DNA from: Basidiobolus meristosporus CBS 931.73
Lineage: Eukaryota > Basidiobolomycota > Basidiobolomycetes > Basidiobolales > Basidiobolaceae
DNA: 64,000 nucleotides
Direction of reading: 5' to 3'
Assembly (NCBI GenBank): GCA_002104905.1
Contig: MCFE01000064.1
Location: 62,001-126,000 of the forward strand
Within the stretch, counting starts at the first letter, position 1, and each line of letters starts with the position of its first letter. The notes beneath the pieces were generated by a model. That model searched no databases. It was not told where the DNA came from and worked only from the letters and a program-made list of their open reading frames with translations. Positions 31,114 through 42,500 of the stretch are shown one piece after another. A program made the position numbers and the translations under genes.

Positions 31114-31482
31114 TGTTATGATCTACCACTTGATTTTTTAAGTATGATCAATTTCATTCAAGTCAATTAGTTATATGTTTAGCCTATCAGTATATCAGTG
31201 TTATCTATCAAATCAATAGCATCAGTGAGCAAATGAATCAGCAGATCCTTATCTGACAGGAAAAGATAGAATAAGTAGGATCTTGTTGGGTGATGATGAT
31301 GCAATCATATGAGTCATTGGCCACAACCTACATTTGGAAACACAAATAGTTAGCAATTGATCTGGCAAAGTGTATATAAGGAGCTACAGGAACCCCAATA
31401 CAATTAGTTCAAGTTTCATTGAATACAATACCAGCTAAGCTCCTGATTACTCTACAACTCTTATACTAAGACTTAGAACTCA
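31114..31482 (+). repeat. gypsy-1 solo LTR
   Basis: About 369 bp, beginning TGTTATGATCTACCACTTGA and ending near GACTTAGAACTCA (GACTTGTAACA in the reference copies). Left neighbour is plus-strand copia-1, right neighbour minus-strand copia-1, so it sits at a rearrangement point. No convincing target duplication. Confidence 0.65.
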
Positions 31483-31967
31483 AGCAAAGATAAGATTCTT
31501 CATGGTCAATGAATATCTCCAACCAGGATCCAAGGGCATTTTCTATTCTAGTGGACCTGCTAGCAGGGATAATCTGCTGGGATCTGGAACTTTTAAAGTT
31601 TTCTTTTTTGTCCAACTGGATTAGGTATGCATCTTCTTCATTAGTGGTGGTTACATCAGCAGGTAGTTGGCCAATGATCCCAATGGGTTTCCAATCTGAA
31701 TTCTCCTCAAATATATTGTCCCTGCTCTTGGTCAGCTTCTGAATTTTGCCATCATACTGTTGCAATTTAAGAATTGATTTGTATACAAGGAACTTATCAA
31801 GAAATAGTGATATTAGTTCAACTGTTATTAATTCATAAGGAAGCTGAATATTTATACCTTTGTTGAAGTAATACAGCTGTGCCACTAAGTAAGGAGGGTT
31901 TCTCAATATTCAGGAGCATTCTGTAACAGTTTCAGGGTTAGTACGTAATAGCTAGTATTAGTGCTAA
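31483..31967 (-). pseudogene. copia-1 LTR joined to integrase-RT linker
   Basis: On the minus strand the 3' half of a copia-1 LTR (31967 to about 31763, ending TTGCAACA) runs directly into the internal linker coding YDGKIQKLTKSRD and SRSTRIENALGSWLE. The frame 31906-31466 reads through LTR and linker by chance. It is best read as the LTR of one copia-1 inserted into another. Confidence 0.65.
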
Positions 31968-32335
31968 TGTTACAAGTAGTAGTATAAGAGTTGTAGAGGA
32001 ATAGGGAGTTTAGCAAGTATTGTATACACTAAAACTTGAACTGATTTTTATTGAGGTTCCAGCAGCTCCTTATATACATTTTGCCAGATAAATTGCTGAC
32101 TAATTGTATTTCCTAATGTAGGTTGTGGCTGATGACTCATTTGATTGCATCATCATCACCCAATAAGATCCTACTTTATACATCTATTTCTGTCTGATAA
32201 GGATCTGCTGATTGATTTGCTGACTAATGCTACTGACTTCATAGATAATACTGATATACTGATAACCTAAACATATACTAATTGATTTGACTAAAAACTG
32301 CTCTAACTTAGACATTCAAGCGGCAGATCATAACA
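31968..32335 (-). repeat. gypsy-1 3' LTR
   Basis: 368 bp. The minus strand reads TGTTATGATCTGCCGCTTGA to CTACTTGTAACA. It shares with the other LTR the TATA-like CTTATATACA segment and the CTTATACTACTACTTGT-type end. Confidence 0.85.
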
Positions 32336-34163
32336 TCTGCACTCTGAGATACTTTGGCCTGAGCCTCTTTGTATCTTTGTTCCAGCTAATGGTGTCTACT
32401 TGGATGATTGAGTTCATCTTCTAGGGCATCTCTAAGCTTTGGTTGTGTGAAATCTCCCAGAAACCTTGGTTCACATTGTTATACCAAGTAAAATGGCAAT
32501 TGTTGGGTGGTATTGTGCACTCTAACTCAATAGGCAAAAAATGTGTGGTCTATACACTCAACCCATCTACTGACAGTTCTATTTGCATAGTTGGTCATTT
32601 TCTTCCAAATAATCAATTAAACCACTTGGGAACTCTATTACTTCTAGGGCAATATGACAAGATTTTCATATGTTTGATCTACTGCATTTCCAGGTAGGCT
32701 TCTGATGTCTTTTGCCTAAATATGGCTCCTCTAATGGGTTAAATCTCCACAGGCATCCAAACAACATTAGGATCTCATGGTATATGTAATTTGCAACATC
32801 TTATTTGCTGGCTACAGGTACAGCGTTGGCCACTGTCCATATAGTGGCATGATCAATTGCTATATTCCCCATCTCCCATATGGTCTTATAGGCTCCAAGG
32901 GAAAGAGTTCAGCAATTTTCTGTGGCTGGCCTTAGCTGATTTGGCAAATTTGGTATGCTTTCACAAGCTTATCAATATCTTGTTTCATTTGGGGCCACCA
33001 TGCTCTGGCTTTCACAAGGCTATAGATTCCCTTAATTCCAAGATGTCCATATCCATTATGTAGCTTATGTATTAAATCCAGGCATACAACATAAGTGCAA
33101 TAGGCAGTAGGGCTTCCATCAACAGTGTGGTAGAGTATCACTACATATTTGCTGGCTTCATCCTGGATTATCCTCTTGATATCCTCATCCACCTCATTAG
33201 GAATGGCTTGGTCCTCCAAGTACTTTGGTAATAGTCTAGGCTAATTTGATTCATGCACCAATTTGAGTTGTGCAACTGGTTCTAATCTTGATAAGGCATC
33301 AGCATCTATGTTGTTTTTCCAGGGCAGTAGACAATCTTCAAATCAAACTGCTGAATGTATTCACTCCATCTTGTCATTCTTCTAGAGAGTACCTTCTGGG
33401 TAAATGTATACTTGAGGGAGGCATGATCAGTCTTCAGAGTGCATTTGACTCCTTCAAAACAGCATCTCCATGTCTTCTAGCAGTGTATTAGAGCATGCAT
33501 CTCCTTCCCATGCACTGGATAGTTTTGTTCCGCTGAGTTCAGCTTCTTGGAATCAAAGGCAACAGGGTAGTCCTTTCCCTTGTGTTCTTTGCTCAACACT
33601 CCATCAATTGCATAATCTGAAGCATCTGTGCACAGAGTAAACTCTTTTCTGAAGTTAGGTATTCTTATGCTTGGCAGCTCAACAGGTTCATTCTTGAGTG
33701 TCTGGAAGGCAGTTTCACAAGCTATAATCCACTTATAGGTATTGTCTTTCTTGAGGATATTAGTTAAAGGGGCTGCAATACTTGCAAAGGACTTGACAAA
33801 TGTCCAATAATAGGAAACCATTCCAAGGAATAATCTGAGCTCTGTTAGGCTATGGGGCTGCTTCAGATTCTTGATAACTTCAACCTTCTTAGGGTCTAAG
33901 GTTACTCCTGTGCTAGTCACTATGTATCCCAGATATTCAACATATTCCTTGAGGAATTCACACTTGGGTAGCTTGCTATTAAGCTTGTTCTCACTTAGCT
34001 TCTTCAAGACCTTTTCAGTGTGCACCAAGTGATCCTCTTCTGTCTTGCTGTATATTGATATATCATCTAGGTACATTATCACAAACATATCTAGGTAATC
34101 CTGGAAGACAGTCTGCATCAGGGTCATGAATGTTGCAGGGGCATTTGTGAGACCAAAATTCAT
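32336..34163 (-). pseudogene. gypsy-1 RT, RNase H and integrase N-terminus, decayed
   Basis: The longest frame (34163-33477) holds the second half of RT with YLDDISIYSKTEEDHLVH (catalytic YLDD kept) and RNase H up to KEMHALIHC (TDASDYAI block). After a frame break the rest of RNase H continues to about 33270. The frame 33219-32932 is the integrase H2C2 region (HNGYGHLGIKG, ICQIS; first Cys lost). The sequence then runs toward the LTR with only remnants of the integrase core (about 32940-32760), a degraded gag-pol end and non-coding DNA. The enzyme set would copy and insert the element; this copy cannot make it whole. Confidence 0.75.
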
Positions 34164-34357
34164 GACTAATTCTCAGAATGTCCATATCTGGTATTGAATG
34201 CTGTCTTAGGGATGTCTTCTGGCTTCACCCCAATCTGGTTGTATCCTGACATGAGGTCAATCTTGCTGAATATAGTGGTGCCATTGAGTTGGTCCAAAAG
34301 CTCATCAATCCAAGGTATGGGGTACTTATATGTCACAGTAACTGAGTTGAGGGCTCT

Positions 34358-35551
34358 CTAGTCAATGCACATCCTAAGTGTTCCATCCTTCTTCTTCACA
34401 AAAAGTTCTGGTGCCCCCAAAGGTGACTTGCTTGGTCTGATATATTCTTGCTCCAGAAACCGATCTATTTGTCTCTTCATAACTTCCAACTCCAATGGAC
34501 TTATTCTGTAAGGTGTCTTACTCACTGGAGGGCTATCTCCTGTCTCATAGGCAGGATCCATGTCTCTGACTGGTGATAGACTTACAAGCTCTTCTAGAAA
34601 TACGTCTGAATATTCCTTCAAAAGAGTATGGACCTTCTGGGGTTCTGGAGTAGAGGAATCCTCCTGTAATACTGCAATGAGGAGCATTGCCACAATATGG
34701 TCAAAGGTTCTTGATGGCTGATGTCCATTTCTTCTCTGAGGGCAGTGCTTTGCAATATGTCCCTGCTTGTGGCAATTGAAGCAAAGTCCTTTATTCTTAC
34801 ATCCTTCTGAGGTAGGATTCTTCTGCAGAGCATATATTTCCATTGGCACTGCTTCTGACTGTCTTCTTTTATAGTGATTGTAGCCTCTCTGATTAGTCAT
34901 TGTGGGCTTCCCAACTCCAAATATAGCTGAGTTGTAGTTAATGGCAATCTTGATGGCTTCTTCAATAGTCTGAGGTCTTCAATAATTCACTTCCTTACAG
35001 GTTCTTTTGTTCAACCTATCAATAAAGTATCCAACTTGATTCAGAGGGTCCATTCTTTCAATTTCCCCAAGTAGACATTTATATTCATAGATGTACTCTT
35101 GTACCATTCCTTTCTGCCTGAGTGTCTTCAACTTTCCTCTTAGTAGTGTCTGTTGGTGTGGGGGCTCAAGGCATACTGAATTTCTGGCACAAACTCATCC
35201 CAGGTAGAGATTGTAGAGCATTCCATCATAGTGGCTGACCTGATCTTGTTCTGGTACCACTGTAAAGCTGCATCTGCCAGGTAAGAGGCTGCATAATGTA
35301 ACTTGTTTCCTGGAGCAATTCCTTTAGCCTTGGAAGCTTCTTCAATCCTGGAAGAGCCTAGTCCCCAGGTTTTCATTGACTCTATCACGGTACCAGTTGA
35401 CCTTCACATTAAAGTTGCCCTTGACAGGGTTTTGCTGGCTTTGGGGCACGGTAGTCATTCCTTGTTGCTGCTGGCTAAGGATCAGGAGTGACTGTTGCTG
35501 CTGGGCCAGGATTTGTTGCATAGCATTCTTCCATTCTTGATTTTTGGACAT
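34358..35551 (-). pseudogene. gypsy-1 Gag fused to RT N-terminus, protease missing
   Basis: Gag pieces are at 35551-35342 (Q-rich, MQQILAQQQQS) and 35388-35140 (SYLADAALQWYQNKIRSA, a capsid-like helix set), then frame breaks. The frame 34900-34358 has the zinc knuckle CFNCHKQGHIAKHC (CX2CX4HX4C) and continues after only about 50 residues into EYSDVF and PYRISPLELEVMKRQIDRFLEQEYIRPSKSP, the start of RT. In the plus-strand copy (about 20990-21250) a protease segment lies between these, so here it is deleted. Confidence 0.75.
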
Positions 35552-35609
35552 CTTGAGGGAGGCTTCTTCTTTCTTCAGGAAGAATGTTGCTGGTTATTGC
35601 TGCTACCAA

Positions 35610-35980
35610 TGTTACAAGTCTTGGTATAAGAGTTGTAGAGGAATAGGGAGCTTAGTTAGTATTGCATTCACTAAAACTGTAACTGATCTTGATTGAGGTT
35701 CCAGCAGCTCCTTATATACATTTTGCCAGATCAGTTGCTGACTAATTGTATTTCCTAATGTAGGCTGTGGCTGATGACCCATTTGATTGCATCTTCATCA
35801 CCCAATAAGATCCTACTTAATATATATATTTCTGTCTGATACAGATTTGCTGATTCATTTGCTGACTAATGCTGCTGATTTGATAGATAATACTGATATA
35901 CAGATAAACTAAACATATAACTAACTGATTTGACTAAAAGAACTGATCTAACTTAAACATTCAAGCAGCAGATCATAACA
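35610..35980 (-). repeat. gypsy-1 5' LTR
   Basis: 371 bp. The minus strand reads TGTTATGATCTGCTGCTTGA to CAAGACTTGTAACA. It differs from the 3' LTR at numerous positions, so the insertion is not recent. Confidence 0.85.
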
Positions 35981-36835
35981 CAGCTATACAAATGAGCCCA
36001 ATCACTTCTGGATAAGTGTCAATCTTGCTATAACATGCTCTAGTTGCCTGCTTAAGCCCTTAAAATAATTTCACAAGTCTGCACATCTTATGGGGGCCTT
36101 TTGGATCAATAAGACTTTCTAGTTGCTCTATATTTATTGTTTCTTTCAGGCCCTGTGTAGAAAGGCTGTTTTGATGTCCATTTGATGTGGGTCTAGACTG
36201 TATACAGCTGCCAGAGCTAGAACTGTCCCAAAGGAGCATTATCCCTTCAAGATACACCCAGTTTGTGCTTCTGCCATGTTGTTGAAGTGCTTAAACATCT
36301 CTGAAGCCTCATCCTGTGTTTTAAGGCAGTACACCCATGTATAACTTCATCATCTGTACTAGTATTGATACTGTAAAGTTCTTCTGCAAGTGTCTCCATT
36401 CTGGTAATGAGTTGTATCATGTCATCATCTGGCTTCTTCCTCATGTTGAAGAACTTTTGTTTTAAAAAAAGCCTGCTTGATACTGACTTTGCTCTAAAAA
36501 TCTTCCCTACGGATTTCCATGCTGCTTTGGCAGTATTTAAAGCATGAATTTGTCCAATGAGGGAATCCTGTGCATTGACACATATGGCATTAATAGCCTT
36601 TCTCATCTTCTCCTGAAGCTTCTATACTTTTTTTGCTGTTCCCTTAGGCTCAACATCTCTTGCAGCTTCTCTATTCCAAAGCTTCCTATCCTCAAGGTGG
36701 ATTTGCATCTTGATTCTCCTAATTCTGTAGTTCTTCCTATCAGACCTCTCCTTTAAAGGGAAGATATTGGTATTGTACTCTTTGCTTGTAGATGTGATCT
36801 TGAGAATTGATTGAGGCTATTGGGACTCATAACTA
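35981..36835 (-). pseudogene. copia-1 gag and partial pol fragment
   Basis: 36756-36247 carries the copia Gag (AINAICVNAQDSLIGQIHAL, RAKSVSSRLFLKQKFFNMRK, then RMETLAEELYSINT). 36257-35981 jumps into RT (QSRPTS, MCRLVK), so zinc knuckle, protease and integrase are deleted. It is useful for comparison because it shows Arg where the copia-1 copy at 39929 has a stop. Confidence 0.7.
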
Positions 36836-37203
36836 GTTGCAATCAAAGAAACAATTGGATATAAGGAACTTATCAAGAAATAGTGATATTAGTTAAACTG
36901 TTATTTATTCATAAGGAAGCTGAATATTCATATCTTTGTAGAAGTAATAAAACTTTAACACTAAGTAAGGAGCACCTCTCAACACTCAAGAGCACCCTGT
37001 AACAGTTTCAGGGTTAGTACATAATGTTTAGCAAAACTGCTAATTTGATCTTGACTACATGAGAAGAATCATAGGATCATACATTTGAAGAAAGTGGCAA
37101 AGTTAGGGCTGTAAGTCAGTCCTACAGGGACCAAGACTTGTCCACAGCTGTTAAGTAAACTTTTAGCTGCAGAATGATACTAAATAGTGCACTATATCAA
37201 TAA
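36836..37203 (-). repeat. copia-1 5' LTR
   Basis: LTR belonging to the preceding fragment. Its inner end TTGCAAC is followed by TAGTTATGAGTCCC, a mutated form of the primer site seen at 39497. Outer end approximate. It is inserted in the ORF2 side of a Tnp2 element. Confidence 0.65.
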
Positions 37204-38800
37204 TTGTTCCTTTTTCACACTCCTTACCTCCTGACTCAAGCTATGTAGTCACTTTCTGGGCACACAAATTGGTTTATTAGTGTTGAAAACTCTGTTGTGG
37301 CTCAATTGCTGCTTGTACAAACCTATATAAGTCTCTATACCCAACACTGACATAAAGCCTAGCCCCACACTTGACAAGTAACATTATTAGAATCCACCAT
37401 TTAATAAGTATTTCTGCTCTAGCACCCTTTTTCCATGAATTTGGCCAAAATCCTTTAGCTCTATGGCATTGTTCATTCACTGGATCTCATATTTCCTGTG
37501 ATTCAGCTAGCACTTCAAGGCCTAACACCCTATCTGTCAGTCTCTGCAATAAATCCTTGCAATATTCTAGTGCATTTTCCAGAGCACTGCTCTTGAGGAA
37601 TGTAGCAACCTCTGGGTGAGCCTGTTAATGTACCAAATTACCACTATAGGCATCATGATAGTGTTTTGGGTTCTGGACATTGTTGTTTTGTTTGTTGATG
37701 GGATCTCAACTCTGACCATAATGCAGAATGTGGAGACTGTGGTAGACATATTACCTTTCTCTGCAAACTCATCCACCTTATTGCAGTCTTGCTCAGTCAG
37801 CTGTGCGTTCAACTGTTGTCAAAATAGCTGGTACCTTTGGGGCAATATTTCTTGGTTCTTATGGGATATAACCTGTTCTATGCTGATAGCAATAATTAGC
37901 AAGAACTGCAGCTTTTTTCTCCCACTTCCCTGTCTTTGGTTTGTGTAGACTTATTTCCCTTTGCCTACATCTTTATCACTGCCAGGTCTTCCACTACCAC
38001 TTTGACTGAGTGCTTGTAGTACTATACTACATTCTCTCCTTGATGAATGCTGCACTAATGCCTTTATTTTAACCTGCATTTCCTTACAGGAACTCCTCTG
38101 ACTACCTAATGTCTCTTACCTGCTTCTTTGAAGCTTTCAGCCTTGTTTGTGACAAGCTCTTGTGAATGATGCAGTTTTTTATTATTCCCAGGTCTTTCAC
38201 TGGTACTTTGACTGAATGCATCCTGCATTGAACTATAGTTACTCCTTAATAAATGTTGCACTGGCACATCTATTTCTTCCTATTCATCTCCAGCTGGTAC
38301 TCCTCTGGGTATCTGTGGTCTCTTGCTGCTTATTTGGATCTTTCAGCTCTGTTTGTGACATGCATGTGAAGAAGCTGCTGGATTTTAGCCATGGCACCAT
38401 TGTTCTTCAGCTTTCAATAGTTTCTGCTACTTGTGAGATAGTTACTAAGTGTACCAATGCTGGCCATAATCTATATGCTTACTGGAGTCCAGGATAACAC
38501 TTATGAATAGATCTAGTGCATTCTGCTTGGACTTGAGTTCCTAATGGTCCTATGGTGTTTTGGCCTCAATATGATATCATGCAAGACTTCTTACAGCCTT
38601 GTGAATAATGGCTCACTGTGCATTGTTGCACTAAATGGCCTTGGGGATCCTTAAAGACCTTTGATTTTTAGGTTTAGGTACAAATATTACAATCACTCGC
38701 CCTCCATGTTGTGTTGGTTTTTCTGTGGGCTCTATCTTTGGCCACTGTTTTGTGCTTCACATACTTTACAATGTCCCACAACTGTTTTATTGAGAAATAG
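37204..38800 (-). pseudogene. ORF2 of Tnp2 element, copy 2
   Basis: Reverse-strand homologue of 16279-19440. The frame 37812-37567 covers QDCNKVDEFAEKGNMSTTVS (compare SKADEFAEKGNLSTTASMS in copy 1), and 37480-37277 covers the GARLYVSVGYRDLYRFVQAA segment. Further upstream (to about 38760) the matches continue to the GATAGAGCCCACAGAAA block of copy 1 (16858). Stops and frameshifts throughout. Its outer end was replaced by copia-1. Confidence 0.65.
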
Positions 38801-39127
38801 CTCAATTTTAGTCTGTGGCATTCACCTACTTAGTTACTTCTGTGCAGCAAAGATAATGCATTCTCTGCATGGGATACAAAGTCAGGGTAGAGTTAGAGAT
38901 ATTGTGTTCCATCCACTACCCAGAGTACTTCTTACAAGCTCAAAGCAGACTCCATACATAAGTGTGAATATACAAATGCAAGGACTCAATGAGCTGGATA
39001 TGAACTTATTCAAGTAGCTTCCTGAAGCTATTTATAGTAAAGGCACATCTGAAGCATGGGGAATTGTATGTCAAGATCATAGAAATATTCATACAGATGT
39101 AGATCACCAATACCAACTTGGCGCATC
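38801..39127 (+). pseudogene. Tnp2 transposase 3' part, copy 2, left of copia-1
   Basis: From about 38925 the sequence matches the end of the transposase gene (MQGLNELDMNLFK and on to CACCAATACCAACTTGGCGC). The first two thirds of the transposase are deleted. It breaks at GCATC where copia-1 is inserted and continues at 43813. Confidence 0.7.
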
Positions 39128-39496
39128 TGTTGAAATATTGGACTATTTGGTATCATTCAGCAGCTAAAAATTTACTTAACAATTGTAGGCTAGTCTTAGT
39201 CACTGTAGGACTTATTTACTGCCTTAACTTTGCCACTTTCTCCAGATATATGATCTTATGATTATTCCCCTATAGTCAGGATCAAATTAGCACTATTACC
39301 AAACATTATGTACTAACCCTGAAACTGTTACAGAATGCTCCTGAATATTGAGAAACCCTCCCTACTTAGTGTTGCAGCTGTATTACTTCTACAAAGGTAT
39401 AAATACTGAGCTTCTTTATGAATAAACAATAGTTCAACTATTATCACTATTTCTTGATAAGTTCCTTATATCCAAATTACTTCTTAAATTGCAACA
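39128..39496 (+). repeat. copia-1 5' LTR
   Basis: Begins TGTTGAAATATTGGACT and ends AAATTGCAACA. Contains TATAAAT (39398) as a likely promoter and AATAAA (39421). Confidence 0.93.
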
Positions 39497-39508
39497 GGTT
39501 ATGAGCCC
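39497..39508 (+). promoter_or_regulatory. Primer-binding site, half-tRNA type
   Basis: GGTTATGAGCCC directly after the LTR is the complement of GGGCTCATAACC, the anticodon stem-loop of initiator tRNA-Met. Drosophila copia and yeast Ty5 use this internal tRNA site rather than the 3' end. Confidence 0.75.
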
Positions 39509-39532
39509 CAATTGCCTTAATCTATTCTAAAG

Positions 39533-42500
39533 ATGACTTCTACCAGCAAACAAATCAATACCAACATCTTCCCTGTAAAGGAGAGGTTTGATGGGAAGAA
39601 CTACAGACTTTGGAGAATCAAGATGCAGATCCACCTTGAGGAAAGAAAGCTTTGGAACATAGTAACAGGAAAGGAAGTTGAGCCCAAAGGAACAGCAGAA
39701 GATCTGGAGAAGTTTCAAGAGAAGGAGAGAAAGGCCTTCAATGCAATATGCATCAATGTGCAAGACTCCTTCATTGGACAAATCCATGCCTCAAATACTG
39801 CCAAAGCAGCACGGGAATCCTTAGAGAAGATCTTTAGGGCAAAGTCAGTATCAAGCAAGCTTTATTTGAAACAAAAGTTCTTCAACATGAGAAAAAAGCC
39901 AGATGATGACATGCTACAACTCATTACCTGAATGGAGACACTTGCAGAAGAACTTTACAGTATTAATGCTGGTGTAGATGATGAAGAAAAGATACTCTGT
40001 CTGCTTTGCAGCCCACCAGACAAGTATGAGCCACTTATACTTTCTTTTGAAAGCAGAGAAGACAACTTGACTTTAGACTATGTCAAAGGAAGACTTCTCC
40101 ATGAAGAACTCAGACATAATGATCAAGCAGAGAAAATTGAAGATAATGCTTTATTCAGTTTAGAAAGGCATACAGAAAAGAAGGAAAAGCAACAAAACGG
40201 AAGAAAACCTGGCTGCTGTAACTACTGTAAGAAGCCAGGACACTGGGCAAGAGAATGCAAGAAGAAACAAGCAGACAAAAAACAGAAACTAGAGCAGGCA
40301 AACCATATAACTACTGATGAACAGTTATTTGTCACTGTACAAGAGAGTGCAAGTAACCAAAGTAATGAATGGTATATTGACTCTGGAGCGTCACAGCATA
40401 TTTGTGGTATAAAGGATTGGTTCAGCAACTTAAAGACTATTCCGGTAAGAAAGGTTTATCTGGGAGATAACTCTGCATTGGAAGCTACCGCCAGTGGGTC
40501 TATACAACTAAATATGAGTGATAACTCAGGGGCAACAACAGCAAAACTGACTGACGTACTCTATGTAACTGGAATAGCTAAGAACCTACTCTCAGTCAGT
40601 AAAGCAACTACTCAGGGACTGAAATTTGTTTTTACTAAGCTGAGCTGCTCAACATTGAGTGAAAATGGACAAAAATTAGCTTCAGGAATCAGAGATCACA
40701 ATATATACAAGTTACAATGCAAGATCATTGTACCTGAGTATGTCAACATTGCTGAAACTGATGAAACCAACTGGGAGACGTGGCATAGGAGGCTAGGACA
40801 CATAGGGGAACAGAAAATGAGCCAATTGGTGAAAAATCAGCTTGTTTTGGGCATAAAATACTCAATTCCGATCAAATTGAATGTTTGTAAGGGATGTTCA
40901 TATGGCAAACAAGCTAGGCAATTTTTCAGGAGCTCAGAAGGCATCAATACCACTGAAATATTGGCTATTGTACACTCAGACATATGTTGCCCCATAAGAA
41001 CACTGTCCTTTGGAGCCAAGAGATACTTCATGATGTTTATTGATGACAAGACAAGGTATACATGGGTGTACTTCCTCAAAACAAAGGATGAAGCTTTAGA
41101 GATGTTTAGGCACTTCAAGAACATGGCAGAAACACAAACTGGGTGTAAATTGAAGGTACTACGAAGTGACAATGGAGGAGAATATTGCTCAAAGGAGTTT
41201 GGAAAATACTGCTTGTCTACTGGTATACTTCAACAGACCACAGTTCCTCATACTCCACAGCAAAATGGAGTAGCAGAACGTGCAAATAGAACAATAGTAG
41301 AGATGGGAAGATCTATGCTACATGATAAGGGAATGGACTACAAGTTTTGGGCTGAATCTGTTGCTACCGCTGTATACATTAAGAACAGATGCCCAACAAC
41401 AGCACTACGTGATTCTACACCCTTTGAAGCATATACAGGCAAAAAACCAGATCTCCAGCACCTCAGGATCTTTGGCAGTGATGTTTTTTATCACATCCCT
41501 GAAAAAAAAGCTCAAAGTTGGAACCAAAGAGTAGAAAAGGGATCTTTCTTGGGTATTGTGAAGATACTAAAGGGTATAGAGGGTATGATGGCAAGATTCA
41601 GAAGCTGATCAAGAGTAGGGATGTTGTATTTGAGGAGATTTCAGATCAGAAAGCCACAGAAATCATTGGCCAGCTGCCTGATGATGCAATCAACACAAAT
41701 GAAGAAGATACGTACCAAATCCAGCCAGAGATGGAAGATACTTCTACCAGCTCCAGATCAGAACAGATTATCCCAGTTAGGAGATCTACCAGAATAAGAA
41801 ATGCCCTTGGATCCTGGTGGCAGACATCCAATGATCATGAAGAAGCTTATCTTGCCTTATGTGCCAAACCTCAGAATCTGGAACAGGCAATGCAAGGTCC
41901 AGATGCTACTAAGTGGCAACAAGCCATACAGGAGGAGTACCAATCACTGATCAAGGCAAAAACATGGGAACTGGTAGATTTACCAAATGGGAGAAAGCCA
42001 ATAGGATGTAGATGGGTCTACAAGATCAAGATAACCTCAAATGGTGCCATTGATAAGTACAAGGCTAGATTGGTAGCTAAAGGCTATTCCCACATCCAGG
42101 GACTAGACTTTAAGGAAACATTTGCTCCGGTTGCCAAGTTTAACTCTATTAGGACAGTTCTAGCCCTGGCAGCGGTACACAGTCTAGATCTACACCAAAT
42201 GCATGTCAAAACAGCCTTTCTAAATGGGGATTTGCAAGAAACTATATATATGGAGCAACCAAAAGGTTTTACCAATCCAAAAAGCCCCCATAAGGTGTGC
42301 AAACTTAGAAAATTGTTGTATGGGCTTAAGCAGGCACCCAGAGCATGGTATAACAAGATTGACACATATCTAGAGGAAATTGGGTTCTCTTGTAGCACTG
42401 CAGATCACAGTATATGTGTGAAACAGCTCAAAAAGGGTGTGATCATCCTAGTTCTTTATGTGGGTGACCTAATTATAGCTACAAGTGATCAAGAGGCACT

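Larger units (their letters stand above)
31968..35980 (-). mobile_element. gypsy-1 LTR retrotransposon, complete outline, internally deleted
   Basis: 4013 bp with two LTRs in minus orientation. Gag (35551-34700), RT, RNase H and part of integrase are recognisable, but the protease region and most of the integrase core are absent. The primer-binding region directly inside the 5' LTR reads TTGGTAGCAGCAATAACC (minus strand), of the type complementary to the 3' end of an initiator-Met-like tRNA (inference). No matching target duplication: GCTAA is to the left and CAGCT to the right, and the two flanks are unrelated parts of copia-1, so the insertion has been rearranged since. Confidence 0.82.

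Noticed and set aside
31109-31492. AGATA target duplication around the gypsy-1 LTR at 31114
   Set aside because: The right-hand AGATA does not sit at the LTR end and the two flanks are different parts of copia-1 in opposite orientation, so the match is probably chance.
31963-35985. Target duplication for gypsy-1
   Set aside because: GCTAA and CAGCT do not match; the flanks belong to different copia-1 pieces.
38216-38497. Hydrophobic plus-strand frame suggesting a membrane protein
   Set aside because: It is the antisense of decayed ORF2 copy 2.
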